Shown: piece after piece, positions 17,228 through 24,414 of the stretch
Layout: every line of letters starts with the position of its first letter
Position numbering within the stretch: the first letter of the stretch is position 1
Origin: Mesorhizobium sp. ES1-1
Lineage (GTDB): Bacteria > Pseudomonadota > Alphaproteobacteria > Rhizobiales > Rhizobiaceae
Assembly: GCF_020164785.1 (NCBI RefSeq)
Contig: NZ_JAIUGX010000008.1
Coordinates: forward strand, 186,001 to 250,000
Direction: 5' to 3'
DNA length: 64,000 nt
Translations under genes and position numbers: made by a program
The notes under the pieces: model-generated
What the model saw: the letters and a program-made list of their open reading frames with translations, nothing else
Database searches by the model: none
What the model was told of the DNA's origin: nothing

Positions 17228-18055
17228 ATGGTCACTTATCTAGACGCCGCCACGGCCCCCCTCAGAAATACCGGCCAGATCCGCCTTTATGGCGAGGATG
17301 GCTTTGCCGGCATGCGCAAGGCGTGTGACCTCACGGCGCGCTGCCTCGACGAACTGGTGCCCATGGTCCAGCCGGGCGTCACCACCGACGCCATCGACCG
17401 TTTCGTCTTCGAGTTTGGAATGGACCACGGCGCGCTGCCCGCCACGCTCAACTATCGCGGCTACACCAAGTCCTCCTGCACCTCGATCAACCACGTGGTC
17501 TGCCATGGCATTCCCGACAACAAGCCGCTCAAGGACGGCGACATCGTCAACATCGACGTCACCTATATCCTCGATGGCTGGCATGGCGATTCCTCGCGCA
17601 TGTATCCGGTGGGCACGATCAAGCGCGCAGCCGAACGGCTGCTCGAAGTTACCCATGAATGCCTGATGCTCGGCATCGCGGCGATCAGGCCGGGTGCCCG
17701 CACCGGCGCCATCGGCGCCGCCATTCAGACATATGCAGAGGCCGAGCGCTGCTCCGTTGTGCGCGATTTCTGCGGCCACGGGGTAGGCCAGCTTTTCCAC
17801 GACGCGCCCAACATCCTGCACTATGGCAGCGCCCATGAAGGCGTCGAGATGCGCCCCGGCATGATCTTTACGGTCGAGCCGATGATCAATCTCGGCCGGC
17901 CGCATGTGAAGGTCCTGTCGGATGGCTGGACGGCCGTGACACGCGACCGCTCCCTGTCGGCGCAGTACGAGCACACAATCGGCGTGACCGAAACCGGCTG
18001 CGAGATTTTCACGCTGTCGCCAAACAAGCTCGACCGTCCCGGCCTGCCGGCCTAA
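17228..18055 (+). CDS. map: Type I methionine aminopeptidase
   Basis: Removes the initiator methionine from nascent proteins. The protein has 275 residues from ATG 17228 (MVTYLDAATAPL). The five metal ligands of the pita-bread fold are all recognisable: Asp in NIDVTYI, Asp in WHGDSSRM, His in CGHGVGQLFHD, Glu in FTVEPMIN and Glu in QYEHTIGV. The substrate-contact His lies in YTKSSCTSINHVVCHGIP. An in-frame extension to 17123 lacks family resemblance. radC follows 30 bases downstream, a neighbour pair common in rhizobia. Confidence 0.96.
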   Translation: MVTYLDAATAPLRNTGQIRLYGEDGFAGMRKACDLTARCLDELVPMVQPGVTTDAIDRFVFEFGMDHGALPATLNYRGYTKSSCTSINHVVCHGIPDNKPLKDGDIVNIDVTYILDGWHGDSSRMYPVGTIKRAAERLLEVTHECLMLGIAAIRPGARTGAIGAAIQTYAEAERCSVVRDFCGHGVGQLFHDAPNILHYGSAHEGVEMRPGMIFTVEPMINLGRPHVKVLSDGWTAVTRDRSLSAQYEHTIGVTETGCEIFTLSPNKLDRPGLPA

Positions 18056-18085
18056 TCTTCTCAAGCCGGTTCATCCGGCGACCAA

Positions 18086-18853
18086 ATGCGGGGGCGCTGG
18101 GGGATGGGAAACGGCGACGACGAGCGGAGTTTCTTCGCGGAAATGCCGGCCAGGCCGATGAAGGCCAAGGCAGCCGAGGAAAAGCCGCATTACCTCGGCC
18201 ATCGCGACCGTCTGCGCGAGCGCTTCGCCTCGGCGGGTGCGGATGCCCTGCCCGACTACGAACTGCTCGAGCTTTTGCTGTTTCGCCTGATCCCACGCGC
18301 CGACACCAAGCCGGTCGCCAAGGCGCTGCTGACCCGCTTCGGCACGCTGGCAGAAGTGCTGGGAGCGCCACTTGGCCTGCTGCAAGAGGTCAAAGGAATC
18401 GGCCCCGCGGTGGCGCTCGACCTGAAGGTTGTCGCTGCGACGGCGCAGCGCATGGCCCGCGGTGAAGTTCACGGCCGGGAGATCCTGTCATCATGGACGC
18501 AGCTTCTCGACTATTGCCGGTCGGCCATGGCTTTCGAGGACCGTGAACAATTCCGCATCCTGTTCCTCGATAAGAAGAACGCGCTGATCGCCGACGAAGT
18601 TCAACAGGTCGGCACCGTCGACCACACGCCTGTCTATCCGCGCGAAGTGGTCAAGCGCGCGCTCGAACTCTCCGCCACCGCGATTATCCTGGTCCACAAC
18701 CATCCATCGGGCGATCCGACCCCATCGCGCGCCGACATCGAGATGACCAAGGAAATCATTGACGCGGCCAAGCGGCTTGGCGTCTCCGTCCATGACCACC
18801 TTATCATCGGGCGAAAGGGCTATGCCAGCATGAAGGGCCTGTTGCTGATCTGA
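18086..18853 (+). CDS. radC: RadC family protein (JAB/MPN domain)
   Basis: A 255-residue protein. The N-terminal region has HRDRLRERF and a helix-hairpin-helix-like part ([17 protein letters not shown]). The C-terminal JAB/MPN domain carries the zinc motif [16 protein letters not shown] (HxH...D). Despite the name, a DNA-repair role is doubtful and the true function is unsettled. Starts at 18086 or 18104 are both possible; neither has a well-placed ribosome-binding site. It follows map in the same direction. Confidence 0.93.
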   Translation: MRGRWGMGNGDDERSFFAEMPARPMKAKAAEEKPHYLGHRDRLRERFASAGADALPDYELLELLLFRLIPRADTKPVAKALLTRFGTLAEVLGAPLGLLQEVKGIGPAVALDLKVVAATAQRMARGEVHGREILSSWTQLLDYCRSAMAFEDREQFRILFLDKKNALIADEVQQVGTVDHTPVYPREVVKRALELSATAIILVHNHPSGDPTPSRADIEMTKEIIDAAKRLGVSVHDHLIIGRKGYASMKGLLLI

Positions 18854-18941
18854 CGGATAGGTGTTGCGTCCATGCGGCGGCCCGGGACAGCGGCAAAGCC
18901 GCGAATCGGGCGGTCTGACCCGGAGTGCGGCCGGTTCAGGC

Positions 18942-19478
18942 CTATGGCGAAGCGGTGTTGCAGCTGTCCGCGATGCGCTCGACGGCGTCTTCGACGCCGG
19001 CGAGGTTGAAATCGGCCTCGCCGCGTCCCGACAGCAAGCCGAACCGCCATGAAAGCAAGAGCCGGCTCGCGGAAGCAAGGCGTTTGATTCCATCGGCGCC
19101 GTCGCGGACCAGCATCCGCCCGCGCGGAGCGACCGACCAGTTCTCATCGAACTTGCTACCACCGTCGATGGCGACCGACATGGTGATCTTGCGGCTTGAG
19201 GAGACGGCGTCGTTCAATTGCAACCATTCAGTCCAACGCCGGTCGCCTGTGGCCCGGCAGGCAATGGTAAGCACCGGGCTATAGCTCAGCGCACCGCCGC
19301 CGGTAATCAGCTTGTTGGTCGCGTGAAGCGACGCTGTGACCATGCCATCTTCGCCGGTACCAAAGCGCCAGCTGTCGGAGATCGCATCGGCATGGGCGCT
19401 GCCACATGCCAGGACAAGGACCAGCAAGATGGCAGTGACGTGCCCGATTTCGACGAATAGCCTCAACACGCTCTCCAA
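18942..19478 (-). CDS. Exported protein of unknown function
   Basis: A 178-residue protein with a clear signal peptide (VTAILLVLVLACGSAHA, cleavage after about residue 30). The mature part begins DSWRFG and reads like a small beta-rich periplasmic domain: SYSPVLTIACRATG, WTEWLQLNDAV, KITMSVAIDGG, WSVAPRGRMLVRDGADG. It ends in a helix with AVERIADSC. Two cysteines (in IACRA and ADSCN) could form a disulfide. I do not recognise a named family. It converges with radC, with 88 bases between their stop codons. Confidence 0.75.
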   Translation of the reverse strand: MESVLRLFVEIGHVTAILLVLVLACGSAHADAISDSWRFGTGEDGMVTASLHATNKLITGGGALSYSPVLTIACRATGDRRWTEWLQLNDAVSSSRKITMSVAIDGGSKFDENWSVAPRGRMLVRDGADGIKRLASASRLLLSWRFGLLSGRGEADFNLAGVEDAVERIADSCNTASP

Positions 19479-19573
19479 CGACCGATGCCGCCCACGATAG
19501 AGCGCAGATAATGATCAATGCGTCATATTCACAGCCAGCGTTAGCGATGCATACGGGCCTGTTGCATATCCGC

Positions 19574-19606
19574 AACAAAAAGGCCGCCTCAAAGGGCGGC
19601 CTTTCC
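19574..19606 (-). terminator. Intrinsic terminator of tig
   Basis: On the minus strand, GGCCGCC and GGCGGCC form a GC-rich stem around CTTTGA and are followed by TTTTTGTT. It starts 23 bases after the tig stop codon, as expected for a rho-independent terminator. Confidence 0.85.
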
Positions 19607-19628
19607 TGTCTCAAAGGAGCATCGGTAA

Positions 19629-21116
19629 TTACTCGGCTTCCTTGGTCGCCTTTTTCTTTGGCGCGGCCTTCTTCTTTGGCTCCTGCGCTTCGTCGGCCGG
19701 AGCTGCATCGCTTGCAGAAGCCTCGTCCTTCTTGGCGGTCTTCTTTGCAGGCTTGGACTTGGCTGGGGTTTCGGCTTCCTCGTCGTCTGCCATCAGCTCT
19801 TCCTTGCTGACCTTGACATCGGTGACCGAGATCTGACCGAGTAGGTGGTCGACGACCTTCTCTTCGAACATCGGGGCCCGCAGGGCGTTCAGCGCCTCGG
19901 GGTTGCCGCGGTAGAATTCGAAAGCCTCCTGCTGCTGGTTGGCAGGGAAGCGGCGAACCTGCTCGAACAGGCCGCGCTGCAATTCCTCGTCCGAGACGGT
20001 GACGCCGGCCTTTTCGCCGATTTCCGCCAGAACCAGACCAAGGCGCACGCGGCGCTCGGCGAGCCGCAGATATTCGGCCCGTGCTTCCTCTTCCGTCGTC
20101 TCTTCGTCGACGAAGGTGCGGCCGGCTGCTTCCAGGTCGCGGTTGACCTGAGCCCAGATGTTGTTGAACTCGGCGTCGATGAGTTTCGACGGCGCCTCGA
20201 ACGAATAGGCCGCGTCCAGCTGGTCGAGAAGCTGACGCTTGACCTTCTGACGCGTCATCGCGCCGAACTGGTTCTCGATCTGGCCGCGCACGACATCGCG
20301 CAGGCGCTCAAGCGATTCAAGGCCGAGGTTCTTGGCGGTCTCGTCGTTGATCTCGAGCTCGCCGGGCTTGGAGACTTCCTTGACGGTGACGTCGAAGGTG
20401 GCTTCCTTGCCGGCCAGATTGGCCGCCTGATAATTTTCCGGGAAGGTCACGGTGACCTGCTTTTCATCACCGGCCTTGGTGCCGACCAGCTGGTCCTCGA
20501 AGCCGGGGATGAATTCCTTGGAACCCAGCACCAGCGGCTGATCTGTGCCGGCCCCGCCATTGAAGGCCTCGCCGTCGATCTTGCCGACATAGTCGATGGT
20601 GACGCGGTCCCCGATTGCCGCCTCGCCCGTCTTTGGCTCGTAGCTCCGGGCCGACTCGGCGACGCGCTGCACCTGCTCGTCGATCTCGCTGTCAGGCACG
20701 TCGAAGACCTGACGCGTCACCTTAATGTCGGAGAAATCCTTGATCTCGATTGCCGGAATGATTTCGTAGTTGAGGCGAAACTCGAAATCGGCGCCACCAG
20801 CGAGGATCTTCTCGGCTTCCTTCTCGTCCTCGGTCATGATGACTTCGGGCTGCATGGCGGCCTTCTCGCCGCGGCCGGTGATGATCGAGCGGGTCGAATC
20901 GTTGAGGATTTCGTTGACCACTTCGGCCATGAACGACTTGCCATAAACCTTGCGCAGGTGCTGCACCGGCACCTTGCCGGGGCGGAAGCCGTTGATGCGA
21001 ACCTTGTTCCTGGCGTCAGAAAGACGCGCCATCAGCTTGGCTTCCATGTCACCGGCCGGCACGGTGATCTTGATCTCGCGCTTGAGACCGGAGTTGAGTG
21101 TTTCGGTGACCTGCAT
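19629..21116 (-). CDS. tig: Trigger factor
   Basis: Ribosome-associated chaperone and prolyl isomerase for nascent chains. The 495-residue protein begins [15 protein letters not shown]. The ribosome-binding signature GFRPGKVP lies near residue 45. The FKBP-type PPIase domain is at about 150-245 ([34 protein letters not shown]), then the helical C-terminal domain. The last 60 residues are an unusual Lys/Ala/Glu-rich tail ([18 protein letters not shown], then [12 protein letters not shown]) that E. coli Tig lacks but several alphaproteobacterial Tigs share. A terminator follows. Confidence 0.97.
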   Translation of the reverse strand: MQVTETLNSGLKREIKITVPAGDMEAKLMARLSDARNKVRINGFRPGKVPVQHLRKVYGKSFMAEVVNEILNDSTRSIITGRGEKAAMQPEVIMTEDEKEAEKILAGGADFEFRLNYEIIPAIEIKDFSDIKVTRQVFDVPDSEIDEQVQRVAESARSYEPKTGEAAIGDRVTIDYVGKIDGEAFNGGAGTDQPLVLGSKEFIPGFEDQLVGTKAGDEKQVTVTFPENYQAANLAGKEATFDVTVKEVSKPGELEINDETAKNLGLESLERLRDVVRGQIENQFGAMTRQKVKRQLLDQLDAAYSFEAPSKLIDAEFNNIWAQVNRDLEAAGRTFVDEETTEEEARAEYLRLAERRVRLGLVLAEIGEKAGVTVSDEELQRGLFEQVRRFPANQQQEAFEFYRGNPEALNALRAPMFEEKVVDHLLGQISVTDVKVSKEELMADDEEAETPAKSKPAKKTAKKDEASASDAAPADEAQEPKKKAAPKKKATKEAE

Positions 21117-21240
21117 CGTAAAACCTTTGTTTTCACCAATGAGGCTGCCAAACGGCTCTTTTGCCGTTCACAGCCTGCCGGTATAGTTCTGCCGGGAATG
21201 GCTTTGGTACGGAACCTGGCGATTTGACCGAAAATTACGG

Positions 21241-21268
21241 CCCAAACTCTCCCAAACTGCGTCCCAAA
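21241..21268. repeat. Three helically phased CCCAAA boxes upstream of tig
   Basis: CCCAAA occurs at 21241, 21251 and 21263 (TTTGGG on the tig strand), spaced 10 and 12 bases, about one helical turn apart, 125-152 bases before the tig start. This could be a protein-binding site or chance. Apart from it I see nothing definable in 21117-21477, which lies between tig and tRNA-Leu. Confidence 0.25.
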
Positions 21269-21477
21269 ATGTGAATAAGTTCTTGTTCTTCCTACTTCTT
21301 ATCACATTCTGCAGAAGCGGATCGTCGCGTCCCGTCACATTCGACACGCCTTTTGTCACAGGCGAGGCTGATTTTCAACCATCTTCGCGTTCGGGCGGTT
21401 TGCCGTTATTTTGACGCGGCTCAACATCTTGTCTTCGACATTGACAGAATGATGGCTACATGGGATTGCCGGACCAC

Positions 21478-21560
21478 GCGGGTATGGCGGAACTGGTAGA
21501 CGCACCAGATTTAGGTTCTGGCGAGAGATCGTGGGGGTTCGAGTCCCTCTACCCGCACCA
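21478..21560 (+). tRNA. tRNA-Leu (TAG)
   Basis: Acceptor stem GCGGGTA/TACCCGC, anticodon stem-loop CCAGA-TTTAGGT-TCTGG with anticodon TAG, a class II variable arm, T-arm with GGTTCGAGTCC, and a genomically encoded ACCA end. Confidence 0.97.
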
Positions 21561-21580
21561 TCGATCGACATCCATCGGCA

Positions 21581-22165
21581 CTAATAAAGCGGCTCCTCGA
21601 ACAGGGTCTTGTCGCCGTCGACGAGCGCCTTGATCTGCGCCGTACCATCGCTGGCAAGCGCCAGGCGGATACCGAACGGGCGCACGCGAATATCGTTCTG
21701 GATCGCCAGGCCTTCGCCTTCGGGCACGTAGAAGCGCTCGATCCCGTAATCGGGCGCAATCGTCGCGTCTTCTCCGCGCAAGTCCCAGCCCTGCGTAACA
21801 TGGCCTGAAATGTCGGCCTCCTCCGCTCCGGCCGCCGTCGGAGCCTCGCCGAACCACGCCGTAGCCGGCGCCCAGTAACCGTCAGCGCCCTTCTTCAGCC
21901 GGACCACGATCGACGTATCGTCACTGGCGAGCTTGTCCGCCGGAACATTGGCGATCATCTTGACCGGTATGCGGGAAATCTCATAGCCAAGTATTATATA
22001 ATCACCGCGCAGGAAGTCGCGGGGATCGACGGGTTCGATCTTCAGCAGCACCTCCCTGCCACTACGCAGTATCGCCGCCCGCCCCGCAATGATCCAGCTC
22101 AGGAAGCCGATTTGCACGAGCGCCAGCACCAGCGCCGAAATGACAAGCTTCTTCCCGGTCATCAT
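21581..22165 (-). CDS. GDYXXLXY-family membrane-anchored protein
   Basis: A 194-residue protein. An N-terminal transmembrane helix (LVISALVLALVQIGFLSWIIAG) is followed by an outside domain containing the family signature RGDYIILGY near residue 55. The motifs VVRLKKGADGYW, APDYGIERFYVPEGEG and QNDIRVRPFG match the rest of this family. Start 22165 overlaps the stop of the DUF2157 gene as an ATGA junction, so the two are translationally coupled. GDYXXLXY and DUF2157 proteins are often neighbours; their function is unknown. Confidence 0.87.
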   Translation of the reverse strand: MMTGKKLVISALVLALVQIGFLSWIIAGRAAILRSGREVLLKIEPVDPRDFLRGDYIILGYEISRIPVKMIANVPADKLASDDTSIVVRLKKGADGYWAPATAWFGEAPTAAGAEEADISGHVTQGWDLRGEDATIAPDYGIERFYVPEGEGLAIQNDIRVRPFGIRLALASDGTAQIKALVDGDKTLFEEPLY

Positions 22166-23280
22166 GCCGTCGCTCCTGAATTGACTGGGGCGTTCAAGCG
22201 CTTCTCGACGCGGATGATGACAATCGCAAGGACGCCGAGAAGTACAGCGGCCGCAAGGAAGAAGCCGGCCGTGTCGAGCATCGATTGCAGGGTCACGACA
22301 TAGATGATGGCAAGTTCGAAGGCGAACCCGAGATAGGCAAGCCAACGCAGACCCCTGCTCTCCCTTCCGGCCAGCACGATCGAAGCGACGATGCCGGCAA
22401 GGGCGATCACCGAGGCGAGGGCGAAGGCGCCATTGGAGGTGCTCTCATCGGCCAGTTCGAACTGGATCATCGCCAGGCCGGTCAGAAAGCCGAGCAGCGC
22501 ATGCAGAGGCAGGCGCCCGTCAAGCTGCACAATCCTGTCGACAGGTTCTGGCGCAAAGACGCCGGCCGCGAAAAGCCCGATAGAGACGATGACCAGGGGG
22601 ATCGCCACCGGCAGCGTCGCATCATGCATGGCCACCAGCATCAGATAGAAGAGCAGTGACAGGATGATCAGATGGCGCGCCGGCTGGCTGCGGGTCCAGA
22701 ACGAGGCGGCGAACAACACCACCGCCATGACCACGAAGGCGTGCGGAAACGCGGTGCGGCTGAAATAATCGAACCCTTTCAAGAAAAGCCAGCCATCCGC
22801 GATGCCGACCGCAGCGACCGTCAATGGGTTGGAACGCAAAGCGACGGCCGCTATCGCCGTGCCGGTGCCCCAGGTGACCAGGGCCGACGCTTGGTCTCCG
22901 GACAAATGGTACATCTGGCCGATCAGAGCGATCGAGCCGCCGAACGAGGCCGCGGCCACGATCCACAGTGCCTCGCCGATGGCCGCGTGACCGCGTGTCT
23001 TCAACACGGCGCCACCGACATAGCCGCCAAGGATGACGGCGAAGAGGGATGCCACGCGCACCAGCCGCGGAACCGCCTCCCAGTTGGCGGCAACGAAAAT
23101 CAGGATGGCGGCGCCGAACAGCAGGGCAGCCAGCATGGCCAGGATCGAGCCGAAGCTCAACGATTTCCGCTCGTTGGCGGCAACGTCCTTCGCCAGTATA
23201 TTGGCCGTCGTCGCATCGATGAAACCGGCTTGCCGCCAACGCGCGATATCCGCGCCGACACGCGATGAATAGCCCCCCAT
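22162..23280 (-). CDS. DUF2157 polytopic membrane protein
   Basis: A 372-residue protein with a cytosolic N-terminus (about 50 residues: RWRQAGFIDATTANIL). About ten hydrophobic helices follow, starting with SILAMLAALLFGAAILIFVA and including WEAVPRLVRV between the first two, which fits DUF2157. The C-terminus ends ATA* and shares four bases with the next gene. No catalytic motif is visible. It forms a two-gene unit with the GDYXXLXY gene. Confidence 0.87.
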   Translation of the reverse strand: MGGYSSRVGADIARWRQAGFIDATTANILAKDVAANERKSLSFGSILAMLAALLFGAAILIFVAANWEAVPRLVRVASLFAVILGGYVGGAVLKTRGHAAIGEALWIVAAASFGGSIALIGQMYHLSGDQASALVTWGTGTAIAAVALRSNPLTVAAVGIADGWLFLKGFDYFSRTAFPHAFVVMAVVLFAASFWTRSQPARHLIILSLLFYLMLVAMHDATLPVAIPLVIVSIGLFAAGVFAPEPVDRIVQLDGRLPLHALLGFLTGLAMIQFELADESTSNGAFALASVIALAGIVASIVLAGRESRGLRWLAYLGFAFELAIIYVVTLQSMLDTAGFFLAAAVLLGVLAIVIIRVEKRLNAPVNSGATA

Positions 23281-23392
23281 TCCGCCTCTCCCCTATGATC
23301 GCCAATTTTCGGCGGCGGCCGCCAACCCCTTGACGTTACGGCATATTCTGATTCTGGCTTGTTTATGTCACTGCCGTGAAGCCTCGTTAATG

Positions 23393-23415
23393 TTGCATTG
23401 CACAATTTGCATTGC
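23393..23415. promoter_or_regulatory. Direct repeat TTGCATTGC upstream of the DUF1127 genes
   Basis: TTGCATTGC occurs twice (23393-23401 and 23407-23415) separated by ACAAT, about 100 bases before the first DUF1127 start. The combined element contains a T-N11-A arrangement compatible with a LysR-type operator. In Brucella, DUF1127 genes are direct targets of the LysR regulator VtlR, which makes such a site plausible here. That link is inference. The rest of 23281-23515 is AT-richer than its surroundings, with no further clear motif. Confidence 0.4.
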
Positions 23416-23515
23416 TGCCATGCAGCCATAGCGCTTTTAAATCGATGTAGGCCCGCCTATTTAACGTTCGTACACAAACGGAATGATCCGCAAGAAAGAC
23501 GAAACGAGAACTACA

Positions 23516-23656
23516 ATGAACCTGATCCGCAACTACCGCAACTGGCGCCGCTATCGTGACACCGTGTCCGAGCTGAGCCGCCTGAGCAACCGTGAACTGA
23601 CCGACCTCGGCATCAGCCGCAGCGACATTCCCTACGTCGCCCGCAAGGCGGTCTAA
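23516..23656 (+). CDS. DUF1127 protein, copy 1 (CcaF1-like)
   Basis: A 46-residue, strongly basic protein. It starts MNLIRNYRNWRRYRDTV and has the DUF1127 core LSRLSNRELTDLGISRSDI, ending VARKAV. DUF1127 proteins are Arg-rich helical peptides; CcaF1 of Rhodobacter sphaeroides binds RNA and helps mature the CcsR small RNAs encoded just downstream of it. The second copy follows after 48 bases and the same kind of RNA cluster follows that, so an RNA-binding role here is a reasonable inference. The ribosome-binding site is weak (GAGAA). Confidence 0.93.
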   Translation: MNLIRNYRNWRRYRDTVSELSRLSNRELTDLGISRSDIPYVARKAV

Positions 23657-23704
23657 TTCTTCAGACCGCGAATGGTCCGAGCAAGTTTAGAAAAGAGCAC
23701 GACA

Positions 23705-23845
23705 ATGAACCTGATCCGCAACTATCGTAACTGGCGCGTCTATCGCGAGACGGTTACCGAGCTGGGTCGCCTTTCAAACCGCCAGCTGCACGATCTCGGC
23801 ATCATCCGCGACGAAATCAAGATCGTTGCACGCCGCGCACTCTGA
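23705..23845 (+). CDS. DUF1127 protein, copy 2 (CcaF1-like)
   Basis: Also 46 residues, and a tandem duplicate of the preceding gene. The first eleven residues (MNLIRNYRNWR) are identical and the core reads LGRLSNRQLHDLGIIRDEI, ending VARRAL. The two copies diverge mainly after residue 33, where Ser-Arg-Ser-Asp becomes Ile-Arg-Asp-Glu. This copy is immediately followed, 10 bases after its stop, by the first CCTCCTCCC hairpin, so the messenger and the first small RNA unit are likely one transcript, as known for ccaF1-CcsR. Confidence 0.93.
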   Translation: MNLIRNYRNWRVYRETVTELGRLSNRQLHDLGIIRDEIKIVARRAL

Positions 23846-23849
23846 CGAC

Positions 23850-23975
23850 GGAATTTCACTGGGATCGACCTCCTCCCCGAGCCCAGTGAAGACGGTCAGC
23901 CCTTACCCTCCTCCCGAGGGTTGACCACCAAAACGGCGCCCGCCGCACCTCCTCCCGCGGCGGGCGCTGTTTCCA
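23850..23975 (+). ncRNA. Cuckoo/CcsR-type small RNA, unit 1
   Basis: Three consecutive stem-loops each expose CCTCCTCCC. Hairpin A spans 23855-23890 (TTCACTGGG with CCCAGTGAA, inner TCG/CGA). Hairpin B spans 23894-23926 (GGTCAGCCCT with AGGGTTGACC). Hairpin C spans 23936-23967 (11-bp stem GCGCCCGCCGC with GCGGCGGGCGC). The motif positions are 23869-23877, 23907-23915 and 23948-23956. Hairpin C followed by TGTTTCC may act as a leaky terminator. The architecture matches the CcsR/cuckoo RNAs found downstream of DUF1127 genes in Rhodobacter and rhizobia. The loop can pair with Shine-Dalgarno-like GGAGGAGG. Confidence 0.82.
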
Positions 23976-24004
23976 AAAGGGTTTCGCCCCTTGCCAAAAC
24001 GCGA

Positions 24005-24130
24005 ACGAGATTTCGTCAAAGCCGACCTCCTCCCCGGCAATGACGAATAGGCCCGACCTTCACCTCCTCCCGAAGGTTGGCCACAAAAACGGCGCCCGCC
24101 GCACCTCCTCCCGCGGCGGGCGCTGTTTCC
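24005..24130 (+). ncRNA. Cuckoo/CcsR-type small RNA, unit 2
   Basis: The same A-B-C order as unit 1. Hairpin A is 24012-24047 (TTCGTCA/TGACGAA outer, GCCG/CGGC inner stem). Hairpin B is 24050-24082 (GACCTT with AAGGTT, flanked by GG/CC pairs). Hairpin C is 24092-24123, an 11-bp stem identical to hairpin C of unit 1. CCTCCTCCC lies in each loop, at 24026-24034, 24063-24071 and 24104-24112. Hairpin A and its leader AACGAGATTTCGTCAAAGCC are nearly identical to unit 3, indicating recent duplication. Confidence 0.82.
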
Positions 24131-24194
24131 AAAGCGAACGAAGTTCCCGAAGCGAACGCAGTTCGTCTTTCCCGAAGCGAACGCAGTTCGTCTT
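24126..24194. repeat. 25-bp tandem repeat between RNA units 2 and 3
   Basis: TTCCCGAAGCGAACGCAGTT plus CGTC occurs twice with a 25-base period (24144 and 24169), preceded by a partial, diverged copy (TTCCAAAGCGAACGAAGTTC at 24126). Each full copy contains the small palindrome CGAAC-GCA-GTTCG, so it could form mini-hairpins. No counterpart is seen between units 1 and 2. Confidence 0.75.
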
Positions 24195-24202
24195 GCGAGG
24201 AA

Positions 24203-24330
24203 ACGAGATTTCGTCAAAGCCGACCTCCTCCCCGGCGATGACGAATATGGCCGACCTTCACCTCCTCCCGAGGGTTGGCCCCAAAAACGACACCCGCCGG
24301 ACCTCCTCCCCCGGCGGGTGTTGTTTTTTC
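24203..24330 (+). ncRNA. Cuckoo/CcsR-type small RNA, unit 3
   Basis: Third A-B-C unit. Hairpin A is 24210-24245 (as in unit 2, one base different near the inner stem). Hairpin B is 24249-24280 (GGCCGACCTT with AGGGTTGGCC). Hairpin C is 24291-24320 (CACCCGCCGG with CCGGCGGGTG) and is followed by TTGTTTTTT. The CCTCCTCCC motifs are at 24024-24032 + 200 (that is 24224-24232), 24261-24269 and 24302-24310. In hairpin C of this unit both arms have changed together relative to units 1 and 2, keeping the pairing; this covariation supports RNA function. Confidence 0.83.
24291..24329 (+). terminator. Intrinsic terminator at the end of the RNA cluster
   Basis: A perfect 10-bp GC-rich stem (CACCCGCCGG/CCGGCGGGTG) with loop ACCTCCTCCC is followed directly by TTGTTTTTT. 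It doubles as hairpin C of unit 3. It separates the DUF1127/RNA operon from trmFO, which starts 85 bases later. Confidence 0.9.
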
Positions 24331-24414
24331 GAGCCGCGCCTCTTCGGCCAGGCGGTTCCCGACATCGCCCCTAGACAATTGCAATCGCCTCGATGAGCGA
24401 TTATTCCGGCGCAG

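Noticed and set aside
23903..24217. 104-codon minus-strand frame over the hairpin region
   Set aside because: Its repeats simply mirror the RNA stems (RRGRRCGGRRF twice); no start signal or family.
23855..24320. CRISPR array, because short motifs recur regularly
   Set aside because: The recurring unit is a 9-base loop within differing self-complementary stems; there are no identical 24-37 base repeats with unique spacers and no cas genes.
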